From positions 186,001 through 250,000 of the forward strand of contig NZ_VOAK01000011.1 of NCBI RefSeq assembly GCF_007859075.1: DNA of 64,000 nt, read 5' to 3'. The notes beneath the pieces were generated by a model that saw nothing but the letters and a program-made list of their open reading frames with translations, was not told where the DNA came from and ran no database searches. Of this stretch, positions 34,972-42,450 are shown one piece after another. The DNA is from Gemmobacter aquaticus. Lineage in GTDB: Bacteria > Pseudomonadota > Alphaproteobacteria > Rhodobacterales > Rhodobacteraceae. The stretch's first letter is position 1; each line of letters begins with the position of its first letter. Both the position numbers and the translations under genes were made by a program.

Positions 34972-35142
34972 TTACTTGGTGAGGATCAGTTTTCCCGCCC
35001 GGGTGATCCGCAGCGAATAGACCTGATCGTTCAGCACGATGCGCGCCAGATTACCGCCTTCGGTCAGCAGCATGGCATCGTGGCAGGGGGTCTGATCAGC
35101 GGCGAGTGTCATCATGGAACGAGGGTCGAGGGGCATGTTCAT
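34972..35142 (-). CDS. hemP: Hemin uptake protein HemP
   Basis: A 56-residue protein with the C-terminal signature VLNDQVYSLRITRAGKLILTK (given as VLNDQVYSLRI then TRAGKLILTK), typical of HemP/HmuP. Members activate or assist haem-uptake gene expression. The ATG at 35142 overlaps the stop codon of a 47-codon ORF by ATGA, which suggests translational coupling. It heads the known part of the leftward iron block. Confidence 0.9.
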   Translation of the reverse strand: MNMPLDPRSMMTLAADQTPCHDAMLLTEGGNLARIVLNDQVYSLRITRAGKLILTK

Positions 35143-35282
35143 CGGGGCATCTCCATCCGGTCGAGAAGGGCCGAGAGGTCCGGAGATGCAGGCAGAAGCC
35201 CGGCCATCGCCTGGCGGAGTAGCTCCGTCAGGCTGGGTTCCGGGCAGGGTTGGGCCAAAGGGCCGAGTGGGCTCGCTTTCAT
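35139..35282 (-). CDS. 47-residue ORF translationally coupled to hemP
   Basis: ATG at 35282 with GAGG seven bases upstream, 47 codons, and a TGA that overlaps the hemP ATG (ATGA). The product is leucine/proline-rich (TELLRQAMAGLLPASPDLSA in its middle) with no recognised domain. About three quarters of its third codon positions are G or C. It may be a small protein or a leader peptide controlling hemP translation. It was missed by length cut-offs. Confidence rests on start, ribosome-binding site and overlap only. Confidence 0.5.
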   Translation of the reverse strand: MKASPLGPLAQPCPEPSLTELLRQAMAGLLPASPDLSALLDRMEMPR

Positions 35283-35446
35283 CTGGTACCTCGGGTGCGC
35301 TGTGCGATCCGGGCTGACCCGAGGTGGGTTGGCTTGGATGGAGGGAAAGGTGACAAAAAGACTTGGACTTGTAAAGCCCGATTCTTTTGCTTGGGATTTC
35401 TTGCCGGTGGCCGCCGCTGCGCCGGGACCTGCCTGTCGATCTGCTG

Positions 35447-35474
35447 TTGACTCGGACCGGGCGGTGGCTATAAG
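35447..35474 (+). promoter_or_regulatory. Sigma-70-type promoter of rpsD
   Basis: TTGACT (35447-35452), a 16-base spacer and TATAAG (35469-35474) match housekeeping promoters well. Transcription would start near 35481 and give a leader of about 170 bases before rpsD. Confidence 0.7.
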
Positions 35475-35483
35475 CGCGCCTGT

Positions 35484-35508
35484 CCCCGGAACCTGCTCCG
35501 GGGCTTTT
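35484..35508 (+). promoter_or_regulatory. Hairpin at the 5' end of the rpsD leader
   Basis: Perfect 7-bp stem CCCCGGA/TCCGGGG (35484-35490 and 35497-35503, loop ACCTGC) followed by CTTTTC. It begins within a few bases of the predicted transcription start and looks like an intrinsic terminator or leader structure, so it may act in attenuation or in autoregulation by S4. Confidence 0.5.
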
Positions 35509-35654
35509 CATTGGTGTTGGTGGCCCCCGCAAGGGGATGCCTGTCGCCCCCGCAGCCTGCAAGGGTCGGGGGAAAGGACAACGCCCTTCTGGCCCAAGGC
35601 ACTGCCGGTTTCCGGTGGGGTTGAGGGAGACAAAACGAAAGAAGGAGATCAGCG

Positions 35655-36275
35655 ATGACCAAACGCACCGCTGCCAAGTACAAGATCGACCGCCGCATGG
35701 GCGAAAACATCTGGGGTCGCGCCAAGTCGCCGCTCAACAAGCGCGAATACGGCCCCGGCCAGCACGGCCAGCGTCGCAAGAACAAGCTGTCGGACTTCGG
35801 TACGCAGTTGCGCGCCAAGCAGAAGCTGAAAGGCTACTACGGCGACCTGACCGAAAAGCAGTTCCGCAAGATCTACGGCGAAGCTGAACGCGTGAAGGGC
35901 GATACCGGCGAGATGCTGATCGGCCTGCTGGAGCGCCGCCTGGACGCGGTGATCTACCGCGCCAAGTTCGTTCCGACCGTGTTCGCCGCCCGCCAGTTCG
36001 TGAACCACGGCCACGTGACCGTGAACGGCCAGCGCGTGAACATCGCCTCGTACCGCGTCAAGGAAGGCGACGTCATCGAAGTGCGTCAGAAGTCGAAGCA
36101 ACTGGCCATCGTGCTGGAAGCCGTGGCGCTGACCGAGCGTGACGTGCCGGACTACCTTGAGGTTGACCACTCCAAGATGACCGCCAAGTTCGTGCGCACC
36201 CCCGGCCTGTCGGACGTGCCCTACCCGGTCGTCATGGAACCGAACCTCGTCGTCGAATACTACGCGAAGAACTGA
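35655..36275 (+). CDS. rpsD: 30S ribosomal protein S4
   Basis: Primary 16S rRNA-binding protein that begins small-subunit assembly. The 206-residue protein starts [20 protein letters not shown] and has the S4 RNA-binding domain in the middle ([36 protein letters not shown]). Length is as usual for alphaproteobacteria. A strong AAGGAG lies just before the ATG. It has its own promoter and terminator, so it is monocistronic here and not in the S13-alpha operon as in E. coli. Confidence 0.97.
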   Translation: MTKRTAAKYKIDRRMGENIWGRAKSPLNKREYGPGQHGQRRKNKLSDFGTQLRAKQKLKGYYGDLTEKQFRKIYGEAERVKGDTGEMLIGLLERRLDAVIYRAKFVPTVFAARQFVNHGHVTVNGQRVNIASYRVKEGDVIEVRQKSKQLAIVLEAVALTERDVPDYLEVDHSKMTAKFVRTPGLSDVPYPVVMEPNLVVEYYAKN

Positions 36276-36326
36276 TCCTGACGGATCGGCTCGGGGGCAA
36301 CCCCTGCGTATCTTGTGCTTCGGAAG

Positions 36327-36351
36327 GGGCTCGCGAAAGCGGGCCCTTTTT
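36327..36351 (+). terminator. Rho-independent terminator of rpsD
   Basis: 8-bp stem GGGCTCGC/GCGGGCCC with one G-T pair (36327-36334 and 36339-36346), GAAA tetraloop, then TTTTT. Confidence 0.88.
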
Positions 36352-36519
36352 GGTTTTGGGGGGGCGGTATCCTCACTTGGTCGTTTCATTGGTTCTTTAG
36401 GGGAGCAGCGGGATATGCCGCTATGAGCCCGAAGCGGACATTCGTTACACCATTGCCGCCGATTCAGTTATAGGTGACTGTGCACTACACACAGCTTCGA
36501 AGTATGGTGCGATAGGCAA

Positions 36520-36849
36520 ATGCTCAACCGCGTGAAAGAACGTTTTGCACTGCATGAGTTGTGGGTGCTCGACAAGTCCGAATCCTTCCCGTTTTTTGCT
36601 CCCATTTTCGTCTTCACCTTTTGGATTTGGTCTCTACCACTTCTTCCAATACTGATTTTCTATTCGTTTCTTATGGTTACGTTTCCCCTGTTAACATTCC
36701 TTCCAAGCATTGTGCTTGGAATGGCTCTGGCATTTTTCGTGGCCCCGTGGTTTTTCCGATGGTTTTTCATCTCTGTCGGCCTGCGTTTTGGAAAGAATGG
36801 GATGGCCTCAGAAAAACGAAAGGAGATCGAAAAACGTCTGATGCAGTAG
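36520..36849 (+). CDS. Small AT-rich hypothetical membrane protein
   Basis: A 109-residue protein, not recognised. It is dominated by two long hydrophobic, phenylalanine-rich segments (about residues 24-50 and 53-88), followed by a charged tail ending EKRKEIEKRLMQ. The coding sequence is much more AT-rich than its neighbours and uses codons such as TTT, TCT and AAA that are rare elsewhere in this window, which suggests recent acquisition. No clear ribosome-binding site was seen. Expression is uncertain. Confidence 0.5.
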   Translation: MLNRVKERFALHELWVLDKSESFPFFAPIFVFTFWIWSLPLLPILIFYSFLMVTFPLLTFLPSIVLGMALAFFVAPWFFRWFFISVGLRFGKNGMASEKRKEIEKRLMQ

Positions 36850-37012
36850 TCGCGGTTACTCACGATACTTGGCCATTTTGAAAACGGCAGAAAGCCCCGC
36901 CTTGCGTCCTCATCGGGCGCCCCGAATGTATGGTTGGTTTCGCCTCGCCCCCCTTCCCATCCGCGCCTCCGCACCCTATCTCGCATGCGCAGCGAACAGG
37001 AAAGGATCAGGC

Positions 37013-37552
37013 ATGGGTGCCGACAAGAACAGCATAGAGGCACGGTTCGAGCAGGGGCTCTTTGCCTCGCGCTGGTTGATGGCGCCGATGTATCTGGGGC
37101 TGGTCGTCAGCCTTGGCATGCTGACGGTCGTCTTCACCAAGGAGCTTGTCTATTACGCCTCCAAGACCTTCTCGATGACGGCCGATCAGGGGATCCTCGC
37201 GATCCTGACGCTGATCGACCTGTCGCTGGCGGCGAACCTTCTGCTGATCGTGCTCTTCTCGGGGTATGAGAACTTCGTCTCCAAACTCGACCTGGGCGAT
37301 CAGCGTGACCGGCCGTCGTGGATGGGCAAGGTCGACTTCTCGGGCCTCAAGATGAAGCTGATCGCCTCGATCGTCGCGATCTCGGGGATCCATCTGCTCA
37401 AGGTGTTCATGGAGGTGGGCAAACAGGCCGCCGATGCACCGGTGAACGGCGAGCGGATGCTGTGGCTGGTGATCATCCATCTGACCTTCGTTCTGTCGGG
37501 TGTGCTGCTGGCATTGATGGACTGGCTGTCGGCGCGCACGTCGAAACACTAG
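37013..37552 (+). CDS. YqhA/UPF0114 family membrane protein (TIGR00645)
   Basis: A 179-residue protein with three to four membrane helices. Family motifs are RFEQGLFASRWLMAPMYLGL near the start and IASIVAISGIHLLKVFM in the second half. Function in the family is not known. The ATG at 37013 has AAAGGA upstream; the longer open frame is not conserved in character. A terminator follows its stop, so it is probably a single-gene unit. Confidence 0.88.
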   Translation: MGADKNSIEARFEQGLFASRWLMAPMYLGLVVSLGMLTVVFTKELVYYASKTFSMTADQGILAILTLIDLSLAANLLLIVLFSGYENFVSKLDLGDQRDRPSWMGKVDFSGLKMKLIASIVAISGIHLLKVFMEVGKQAADAPVNGERMLWLVIIHLTFVLSGVLLALMDWLSARTSKH

Positions 37553-37578
37553 GCCGAAAGGTCGGAAATGCAGGAAGG

Positions 37579-37602
37579 GGGCCGCAATCGCGGCCCTTTC
37601 TT
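37579..37602 (+). terminator. Terminator after the YqhA-family gene
   Basis: 7-bp stem GGGCCGC/GCGGCCC (37579-37585 and 37590-37596), AATC loop, followed by TTTCTT. Confidence 0.8.
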
Positions 37603-37680
37603 CCATGCTGTGCCAATTGCCTACTGGCAAAGGAGGCGGGGCAGGGCTAAACCCGGCGCGGACACGTCATGGAGAATGTG

Positions 37681-38766
37681 ATGAACGACGCCATCCGCCC
37701 GCAGCCCGGCATCATGGACATTGCGCTCTATCAGGGCGGCAAGTCCAATGTGGCCGGCGTGAGCAACGTGGTGAAGCTCAGCTCGAACGAGAACCCGTTC
37801 GGCCCGTCGGACAAGGCGAAGGACGCCTTTGCCAAATCGGTGCACCAGCTGCACCGCTACCCCTCGACCGACCACGCCTCGTTGCGCGGGGCGATTGCCG
37901 AGGTGCATGGTCTTGATGCCGATCGCATCATCTGTGGCGTGGGCTCGGACGAGATCATCCACTTTCTGTGCCAGGCCTACGCCGGGCCGGGGGACGAGGT
38001 GCTTTATACCGAGCACGGGTTCCTCATGTACAAGATCTCTGCCATGGCGGCGGGGGCAACGCCGATCGAAGTGCCCGAGCGCGAGCGCGTGACAGATGTG
38101 GACGCGCTGCTTGCCGCCTGCACCGAGCGCACGAAACTTGTGTTCATCGCCAATCCGAACAACCCCACCGGCACGATGATCTCGGCCGGAGAGGTGGCAC
38201 GGCTGGCGCGCGGCCTGCCGCCGCAGGCCATTCTGGTGCTGGACGGCGCCTATGCCGAATATGTGGAAGGGTTCGACGCGGGCCTGTCGCTGATCGAAGC
38301 GATGCAGAACGTGGTCATGACGCGGACCTTTTCCAAGATATACGGTCTGGGCGGGCTCAGGATCGGCTGGGGCTATGGTCCCCGCGACATCATCGATGTG
38401 CTGAACCGCATCCGCGGCCCCTTCAACCTGTCGAACACCCAGCTTGAGACGGCCGAAGCCGCCGTACGGGATCAGGAGTTCGTCACCCGGTGCCGGGCCG
38501 AGAACGCGCGGATGCGTCATTGGCTGGCCGAGGCGCTGGCGGCGGTGGGCGTGCCCTCGGATACCTCTATGGCAAACTTTGTTCTGGCGCGCTTTGCCAG
38601 CGAGGCCGAGGCGGCCGCCTGTGACGAATACCTGCAGGCGCAAGGCCTGATCGTGCGCCGCGTCACGGGCTACAAGCTGCCCAACTGCCTGCGCATCACC
38701 GTGGGTGATGAGCCGTCCTGCCGCCGCGTGGCGCATGCCATCGGTCAGTTCAAGGGCCTGAAGTAA
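37681..38766 (+). CDS. hisC: Histidinol-phosphate/aromatic aminotransferase
   Basis: A 361-residue PLP aminotransferase of the HisC family: [12 protein letters not shown] near the N-terminus, [11 protein letters not shown], and the PLP lysine in [15 protein letters not shown]. HisC enzymes transaminate histidinol phosphate; many alphaproteobacterial copies also serve prephenate or phenylpyruvate. The adjoining tyrC gene, 10 bp downstream, points to an aromatic amino acid role here. The ATG at 37681 has GGAG upstream; an earlier ATG at 37669 contains that site. Confidence 0.92.
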   Translation: MNDAIRPQPGIMDIALYQGGKSNVAGVSNVVKLSSNENPFGPSDKAKDAFAKSVHQLHRYPSTDHASLRGAIAEVHGLDADRIICGVGSDEIIHFLCQAYAGPGDEVLYTEHGFLMYKISAMAAGATPIEVPERERVTDVDALLAACTERTKLVFIANPNNPTGTMISAGEVARLARGLPPQAILVLDGAYAEYVEGFDAGLSLIEAMQNVVMTRTFSKIYGLGGLRIGWGYGPRDIIDVLNRIRGPFNLSNTQLETAEAAVRDQEFVTRCRAENARMRHWLAEALAAVGVPSDTSMANFVLARFASEAEAAACDEYLQAQGLIVRRVTGYKLPNCLRITVGDEPSCRRVAHAIGQFKGLK

Positions 38767-38776
38767 GGGGGGCGCC

Positions 38777-39706
38777 ATGACGGTGATCTACAACCGCGTC
38801 GCCCTGATCGGGCTGGGGCTGATCGCCTCGTCCATGGCCCATGCCATGAAGGCCGAGGGGCTCGCCGGTGAAATCGTGGGCTTTGCCAAGTCTGCCGAAA
38901 CCCGGCAAGTCGCGCGTGAGATCGGCTTTATCGATCATGCCGCCGACACCGCGGCCGAGGCGGTGCGCGATGCCGATCTGGTTGTGCTGGCCGTACCGGT
39001 GGGCGCGATGGGCGATATTGCCGCCGAGATCGGCCCGCATCTGAAGCCCGGCGCGACGGTGACCGATGTGGGTTCGGTCAAGCAGGCGGTCATTGATGCG
39101 GTGGCGCCCCATATTCCAAAGGGTGTGCATTTCATCCCCGGCCACCCGATGGCGGGCACGGAATATTCGGGGCCCCGGTCGGGCTTTGCCACGCTCTTTC
39201 AGAACCGCTGGTGGCTTCTGACCCCGCTTGCCGGGCACGATCCCGCGGCGCTTGCGCGGTTTCGCAGCCTCGTCGAGGGATTCGGTGCCAAGGTCGATTC
39301 GATGGATGCGCCGCACCATGATGTCGTTCTGGCCGTGGTCAGTCACACACCGCATCTGATCGCCTACACCATGGTTGGGGTGGCCGATGACCTCGCGCGG
39401 GTCACGGATAGCGAGGTTATCCAGTATTCAGCGGCGGGTTTCCGCGACTTTACGCGGATTGCCGCCAGTGACCCCACCATGTGGCGCGATGTGTTCTTGA
39501 CGAACAAGGATGCGACGTTGGAAATATTGGGCCGGTTCACCGAGGAGCTTTTTGCGCTTCAAAGGGCGATCCGTCTGGGGGATGGCGACCATCTGCACGC
39601 CTATTTCACCCGGACGCGCGCCATACGGCGGGGGATCATCGAGGCGGGACAGGATACCGCGGCCCCTGACTTTGGCCGAGGCCAGCCCCCTGCCGCCAAA
39701 GGCTGA
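38777..39706 (+). CDS. tyrC: Prephenate/arogenate dehydrogenase
   Basis: Oxidative decarboxylation of prephenate or arogenate in tyrosine synthesis. The 309-residue protein begins with a Rossmann motif ALIGLGLIASSMA and has the substrate/catalytic segment FIPGHPMAGTEYSG and the histidine in VVSHTPHLIAYT. It follows hisC by 10 bp. Whether prephenate or arogenate is preferred cannot be told by eye. Confidence 0.92.
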   Translation: MTVIYNRVALIGLGLIASSMAHAMKAEGLAGEIVGFAKSAETRQVAREIGFIDHAADTAAEAVRDADLVVLAVPVGAMGDIAAEIGPHLKPGATVTDVGSVKQAVIDAVAPHIPKGVHFIPGHPMAGTEYSGPRSGFATLFQNRWWLLTPLAGHDPAALARFRSLVEGFGAKVDSMDAPHHDVVLAVVSHTPHLIAYTMVGVADDLARVTDSEVIQYSAAGFRDFTRIAASDPTMWRDVFLTNKDATLEILGRFTEELFALQRAIRLGDGDHLHAYFTRTRAIRRGIIEAGQDTAAPDFGRGQPPAAKG

Positions 39707-39742
39707 ACGATAACCGGCACTGCCATGCCAGGGGATGATGCA

Positions 39743-40693
39743 ATGAAGACTGCAACAAGACTTGCACGACTGATGACGCTTTGCGCGGTGGCAGGACTTG
39801 TGACAGTGACAACGACATCCGCCTGGGCCGAAGGGCAGGGCAAGTCGCTCTTGCCGAAGCCGCGCCCGGCGCAGGTTGCCGCGACGGTTGCCGATGCGCC
39901 GGTGGCGGCAGAGATCACCGTCTCATCTTCAAACGCCCTGCCGACGTCCAAGCGGCCGCTGCCGCGCCCTGCCGGTCTGGTTGCCAATGCAACCCCTGAC
40001 ATGACGAAGATCGATCCGGCCAGCGTGCAGCAAGTGGCGCTGGTGACCCCGCGCGCGACCATGAAGCGCCCGTTGCCGCGGCCTGATGATCTGGATACCG
40101 CAGCACCCGGCCAGAAGAAGGACTGGAGCGTGTTCAAGGCCGCAGCCGTCCGCACGGTTCCGGGCAAGGCGGCCGTCCTGCCCAAGAAGGGCTCGGTCTG
40201 CGGAGATGCCTCGATCCGGGGCAAGGCGCTTGCGCCGATCACCAGCCGCGTGAAGGGGTGCGGTGTCGAAGATCCCGTCGAAGTGACCGAAATCGCCGGG
40301 GTCGCGCTGTCGCCCGCCGCGACCATCACATGCGAAACGGCAGTTGCCGCGAAACGCTGGATCGAACGCGGCGTGCAGCCGGCCTTCGACAATCAGGTGG
40401 CCAAGCTGCAAATCGCTGGCAGCTATGTCTGCCGTCCGCGCAACGGGATCCGTGGCAACAAGGTCAGCGAGCATGGCCGGGGCCGGGCGCTGGATATCTC
40501 GGCCATCGTGCTGAAAAGCGGTGATGCTGTCTCGGTTGCGGGCGATTACCGCAAGTCCAAAGCGCTGAAGGCCGCGCACAAAGCCGCCTGCGGGCCATTC
40601 GGCACGACGCTTGGGCCGGGTTCGGACGGACATCACGAAGATCACCTGCACGTCGATATCGTCAGCTACCGCAACGGCACCTACTGCCGCTAA
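39743..40693 (+). CDS. Extensin-like family exported protein
   Basis: A 316-residue exported protein: a signal peptide (about 1-29), a Pro/Lys-rich low-complexity region with repeated KRPLPRP (twice) and KPRP units, then an extensin-like C-terminal domain with CGVEDPVEVTEIAGVAL, GSYVCRPRNG, EHGRGRALDISAI and HHEDHLHVDI. The histidine/aspartate pattern of the last part resembles D,D-carboxypeptidase-like metal sites, so a cell-wall role is possible but unproven. ATG at 39743 with AGGGGA upstream. Confidence 0.85.
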   Translation: MKTATRLARLMTLCAVAGLVTVTTTSAWAEGQGKSLLPKPRPAQVAATVADAPVAAEITVSSSNALPTSKRPLPRPAGLVANATPDMTKIDPASVQQVALVTPRATMKRPLPRPDDLDTAAPGQKKDWSVFKAAAVRTVPGKAAVLPKKGSVCGDASIRGKALAPITSRVKGCGVEDPVEVTEIAGVALSPAATITCETAVAAKRWIERGVQPAFDNQVAKLQIAGSYVCRPRNGIRGNKVSEHGRGRALDISAIVLKSGDAVSVAGDYRKSKALKAAHKAACGPFGTTLGPGSDGHHEDHLHVDIVSYRNGTYCR

Positions 40694-40702
40694 GACGGGA
40701 AA

Positions 40703-40765
40703 GGGGGCTGTCTGCCCCCTCTTGCCTGCGGCTAATTCCCCCCGAGGATACTTGGAAAAGTAAAG
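40703..40765. repeat. Extragenic palindromic element, copy 5 (inverted)
   Basis: Hairpin GGGGGC-TGTCT-GCCCCC (40703-40719, then TCTTG), then CCCCCCGAGGATACTTGGAAAAG, the reverse complement of the core seen in other copies. It follows the extensin-like gene and probably terminates it. Confidence 0.78.
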
Positions 40766-40794
40766 CGCAGGCTGATCGTCTGGCTGATCTCTTC

Positions 40795-40858
40795 TTTTCA
40801 CAAATATCCTCGGGGGGAGCGCGCTTGCGCGCTTGGGGGGCAGACAGCCCCCCTTCTT
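40795..40858. repeat. Extragenic palindromic element, copy 6
   Basis: Core CTTTTCACAAATATCCTCGGGGGG, hairpin AGCGCGC-TT-GCGCGCT (40818-40833) and hairpin GGGGGGC-AGACA-GCCCCCC (40835-40853), then TTCTTG. It is head-to-head with copy 5, between two convergent genes. Confidence 0.78.
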
Positions 40859-40868
40859 GCCCCCCCCG

Positions 40869-42449
40869 TCAGCGGTCTGTCAGTTTCAACTCGATCCGGC
40901 GGTTCTGGGCGCGGGCCTCGACACTGTCGCCGCTCGCGACGGGCTGCCATTCACCAAAACCCGTTGCGGCAAGGCGTTGCGGTGGGAAGCCCAGTTCGTC
41001 CTGCATGTAACGCACCACCGAAAGCGCGCGGGCCTGAGAAAGCTCCCAGTTGTCGCGGAAGATCCCGGTACCCAGCAGGGGCACGTTGTCTGTATGGCCG
41101 TCGACGCGCAGCACCCAATCAATATTCGCGGGGATGTCATCGATGATCTCGTCAAGAATACTGACAACGCCGGCAAGCTGCGCGCGACCTTCGGGGGCGA
41201 GGTCGGCCGAGCCCGGTGTGAACAGCACCTCGGAAGAAAATACGAAGCGGTCGCCCACGATGCGCACGCCCTCGCGCCCGGCAAGCAACTGACGCAACTG
41301 GCCAAAGAACTCAGAGCGGTATTTCTCGAGGTTCTCCTTCTCGGCCTCAAGGCGTTTGCGCTCGGTCTCTTCAAGTTCGGCGCGGCGTTTCTGTTCGGAC
41401 GCCACTTGGGCAAGGGCCGAGTTCAACTGCCCCCCGAGATTCTCGATCTGCACCTGCGCCTCGGCATCGCGGCCTTGTGCGGCATCAAGCAGCGCCTGCA
41501 GGCTTCCCAACTGCCCGCGCAGGGCGGCGATCTGCTGATTGAGCAGCGCGACGCGCCGTTCGGCTTCGGCCGACTGGCCCTTCTGCTTCTCCAGCAGGGC
41601 GCGCGCCGTTTCTACCAGATCGGTCTCGGGTGCCTCGACACCCTGGGCTGCGGCAAGCAGGGTCAACGTCTCTTCCGCGCGCTTGCGCTGTTCTTCCAGT
41701 GAAAGCGTCAGGGCGGCAAGCTCGGTATCGGACGATTTCAGCTTGTTCCGCAGCTCTTCCAGCGCGGCCTGATCGACAAGACGCGCGGCCTCGGCGTCCG
41801 AGAGCTTTACCCCCTGCGCGGCATTGTCGGCGCGCAGCTTGTCGGCCAGCGCCTGCACTGCATCGGCTCGCGCGGCCGCAAGACGGGCGGCCTCGGTCTG
41901 GGCGTCAATCTCTTGCCGCGCCTTGGCGAGGGCAAGGTTCAGCGCCTCTTGCTCGGTCATCAGCCGTGTCTGCGCGGCCGTCAGCTCATCGACGGAGGCA
42001 GTAAGCCGGGTTGCCTCGCCCCTTGCGCTGTCGCGTTCGGCGATCAGGCTTGCCACCTGCGCCTCGAATGAGGCGATGCGCCCTTGCGCGGTGGCAAGCT
42101 CGTCCTCACGCGTGGACAGCGTCGCGCTCAGGGCCGCGATCTCTGCGGCCTGCGCCTCGCCCCGCGCTTGCGCGGCGCCAAGGCTTGACCGCAGGGTGCC
42201 AATCTCGGATTGCAGCCCCTCAACGCGCTGGCGTTCCAGCCCGAGCGCATCAGCGAGGCCCGCGACCTGTGCGGTCAGCGCGTCAAGCTCGTTTCCCTGT
42301 GTGGTGATGGTGTCGCGCAGGACTGACTGCATGACGGTAAAGATGGTCAGTACGAACATCAGCACCATCAGCAGCGTGGTGACCGCGTCGACAAAGCCCG
42401 GCCAGGCCATGTCATTCGATCGGGAGGAGCCGCGCCGTGACAGGCCCAT
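40869..42449 (-). CDS. OmpA-domain coiled-coil membrane protein (MotB-like)
   Basis: A 526-residue protein with one N-terminal membrane helix (about residues 22-43, VTTLLMVLMFVLTIFTVMQ), a coiled coil of some 330 residues (about 50-390, Ala/Glu/Gln-rich heptads) and a C-terminal OmpA/MotB peptidoglycan-binding domain (RVDGHTDNVPLLG). The layout resembles MotB or TolR stator partners with a very long periplasmic spacer. Coupled with the MotA/ExbB-like gene (1 bp apart). A proton-driven envelope-spanning device is a reasonable guess; function is unknown. Confidence 0.85.
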   Translation of the reverse strand: MGLSRRGSSRSNDMAWPGFVDAVTTLLMVLMFVLTIFTVMQSVLRDTITTQGNELDALTAQVAGLADALGLERQRVEGLQSEIGTLRSSLGAAQARGEAQAAEIAALSATLSTREDELATAQGRIASFEAQVASLIAERDSARGEATRLTASVDELTAAQTRLMTEQEALNLALAKARQEIDAQTEAARLAAARADAVQALADKLRADNAAQGVKLSDAEAARLVDQAALEELRNKLKSSDTELAALTLSLEEQRKRAEETLTLLAAAQGVEAPETDLVETARALLEKQKGQSAEAERRVALLNQQIAALRGQLGSLQALLDAAQGRDAEAQVQIENLGGQLNSALAQVASEQKRRAELEETERKRLEAEKENLEKYRSEFFGQLRQLLAGREGVRIVGDRFVFSSEVLFTPGSADLAPEGRAQLAGVVSILDEIIDDIPANIDWVLRVDGHTDNVPLLGTGIFRDNWELSQARALSVVRYMQDELGFPPQRLAATGFGEWQPVASGDSVEARAQNRRIELKLTDR

Positions 42450-42450
42450 C

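Larger units (their letters stand above)
35283..35654. promoter_or_regulatory. Divergent control region of the hemP block and rpsD
   Basis: This 372-bp gap has no supported gene of its own. The right part is the rpsD promoter and leader, listed separately. The left part, about 35300-35440, should hold the leftward promoter of the iron block. It includes an AT-richer stretch around 35345-35400, but I saw no clear Irr, RirA or Fur palindrome there. Confidence 0.5.

Noticed and set aside
33627-34982. A 451-residue frame antisense to the imelysin gene
   Set aside because: The imelysin signal peptide and HxxE motif on the other strand show which strand is coding.
35345-35445. An Irr, RirA or Fur box upstream of the hemP block
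   Set aside because: I looked for TTCTAGAA-like, TGATAAT-like and Fur-type palindromes on both strands and saw none convincing.
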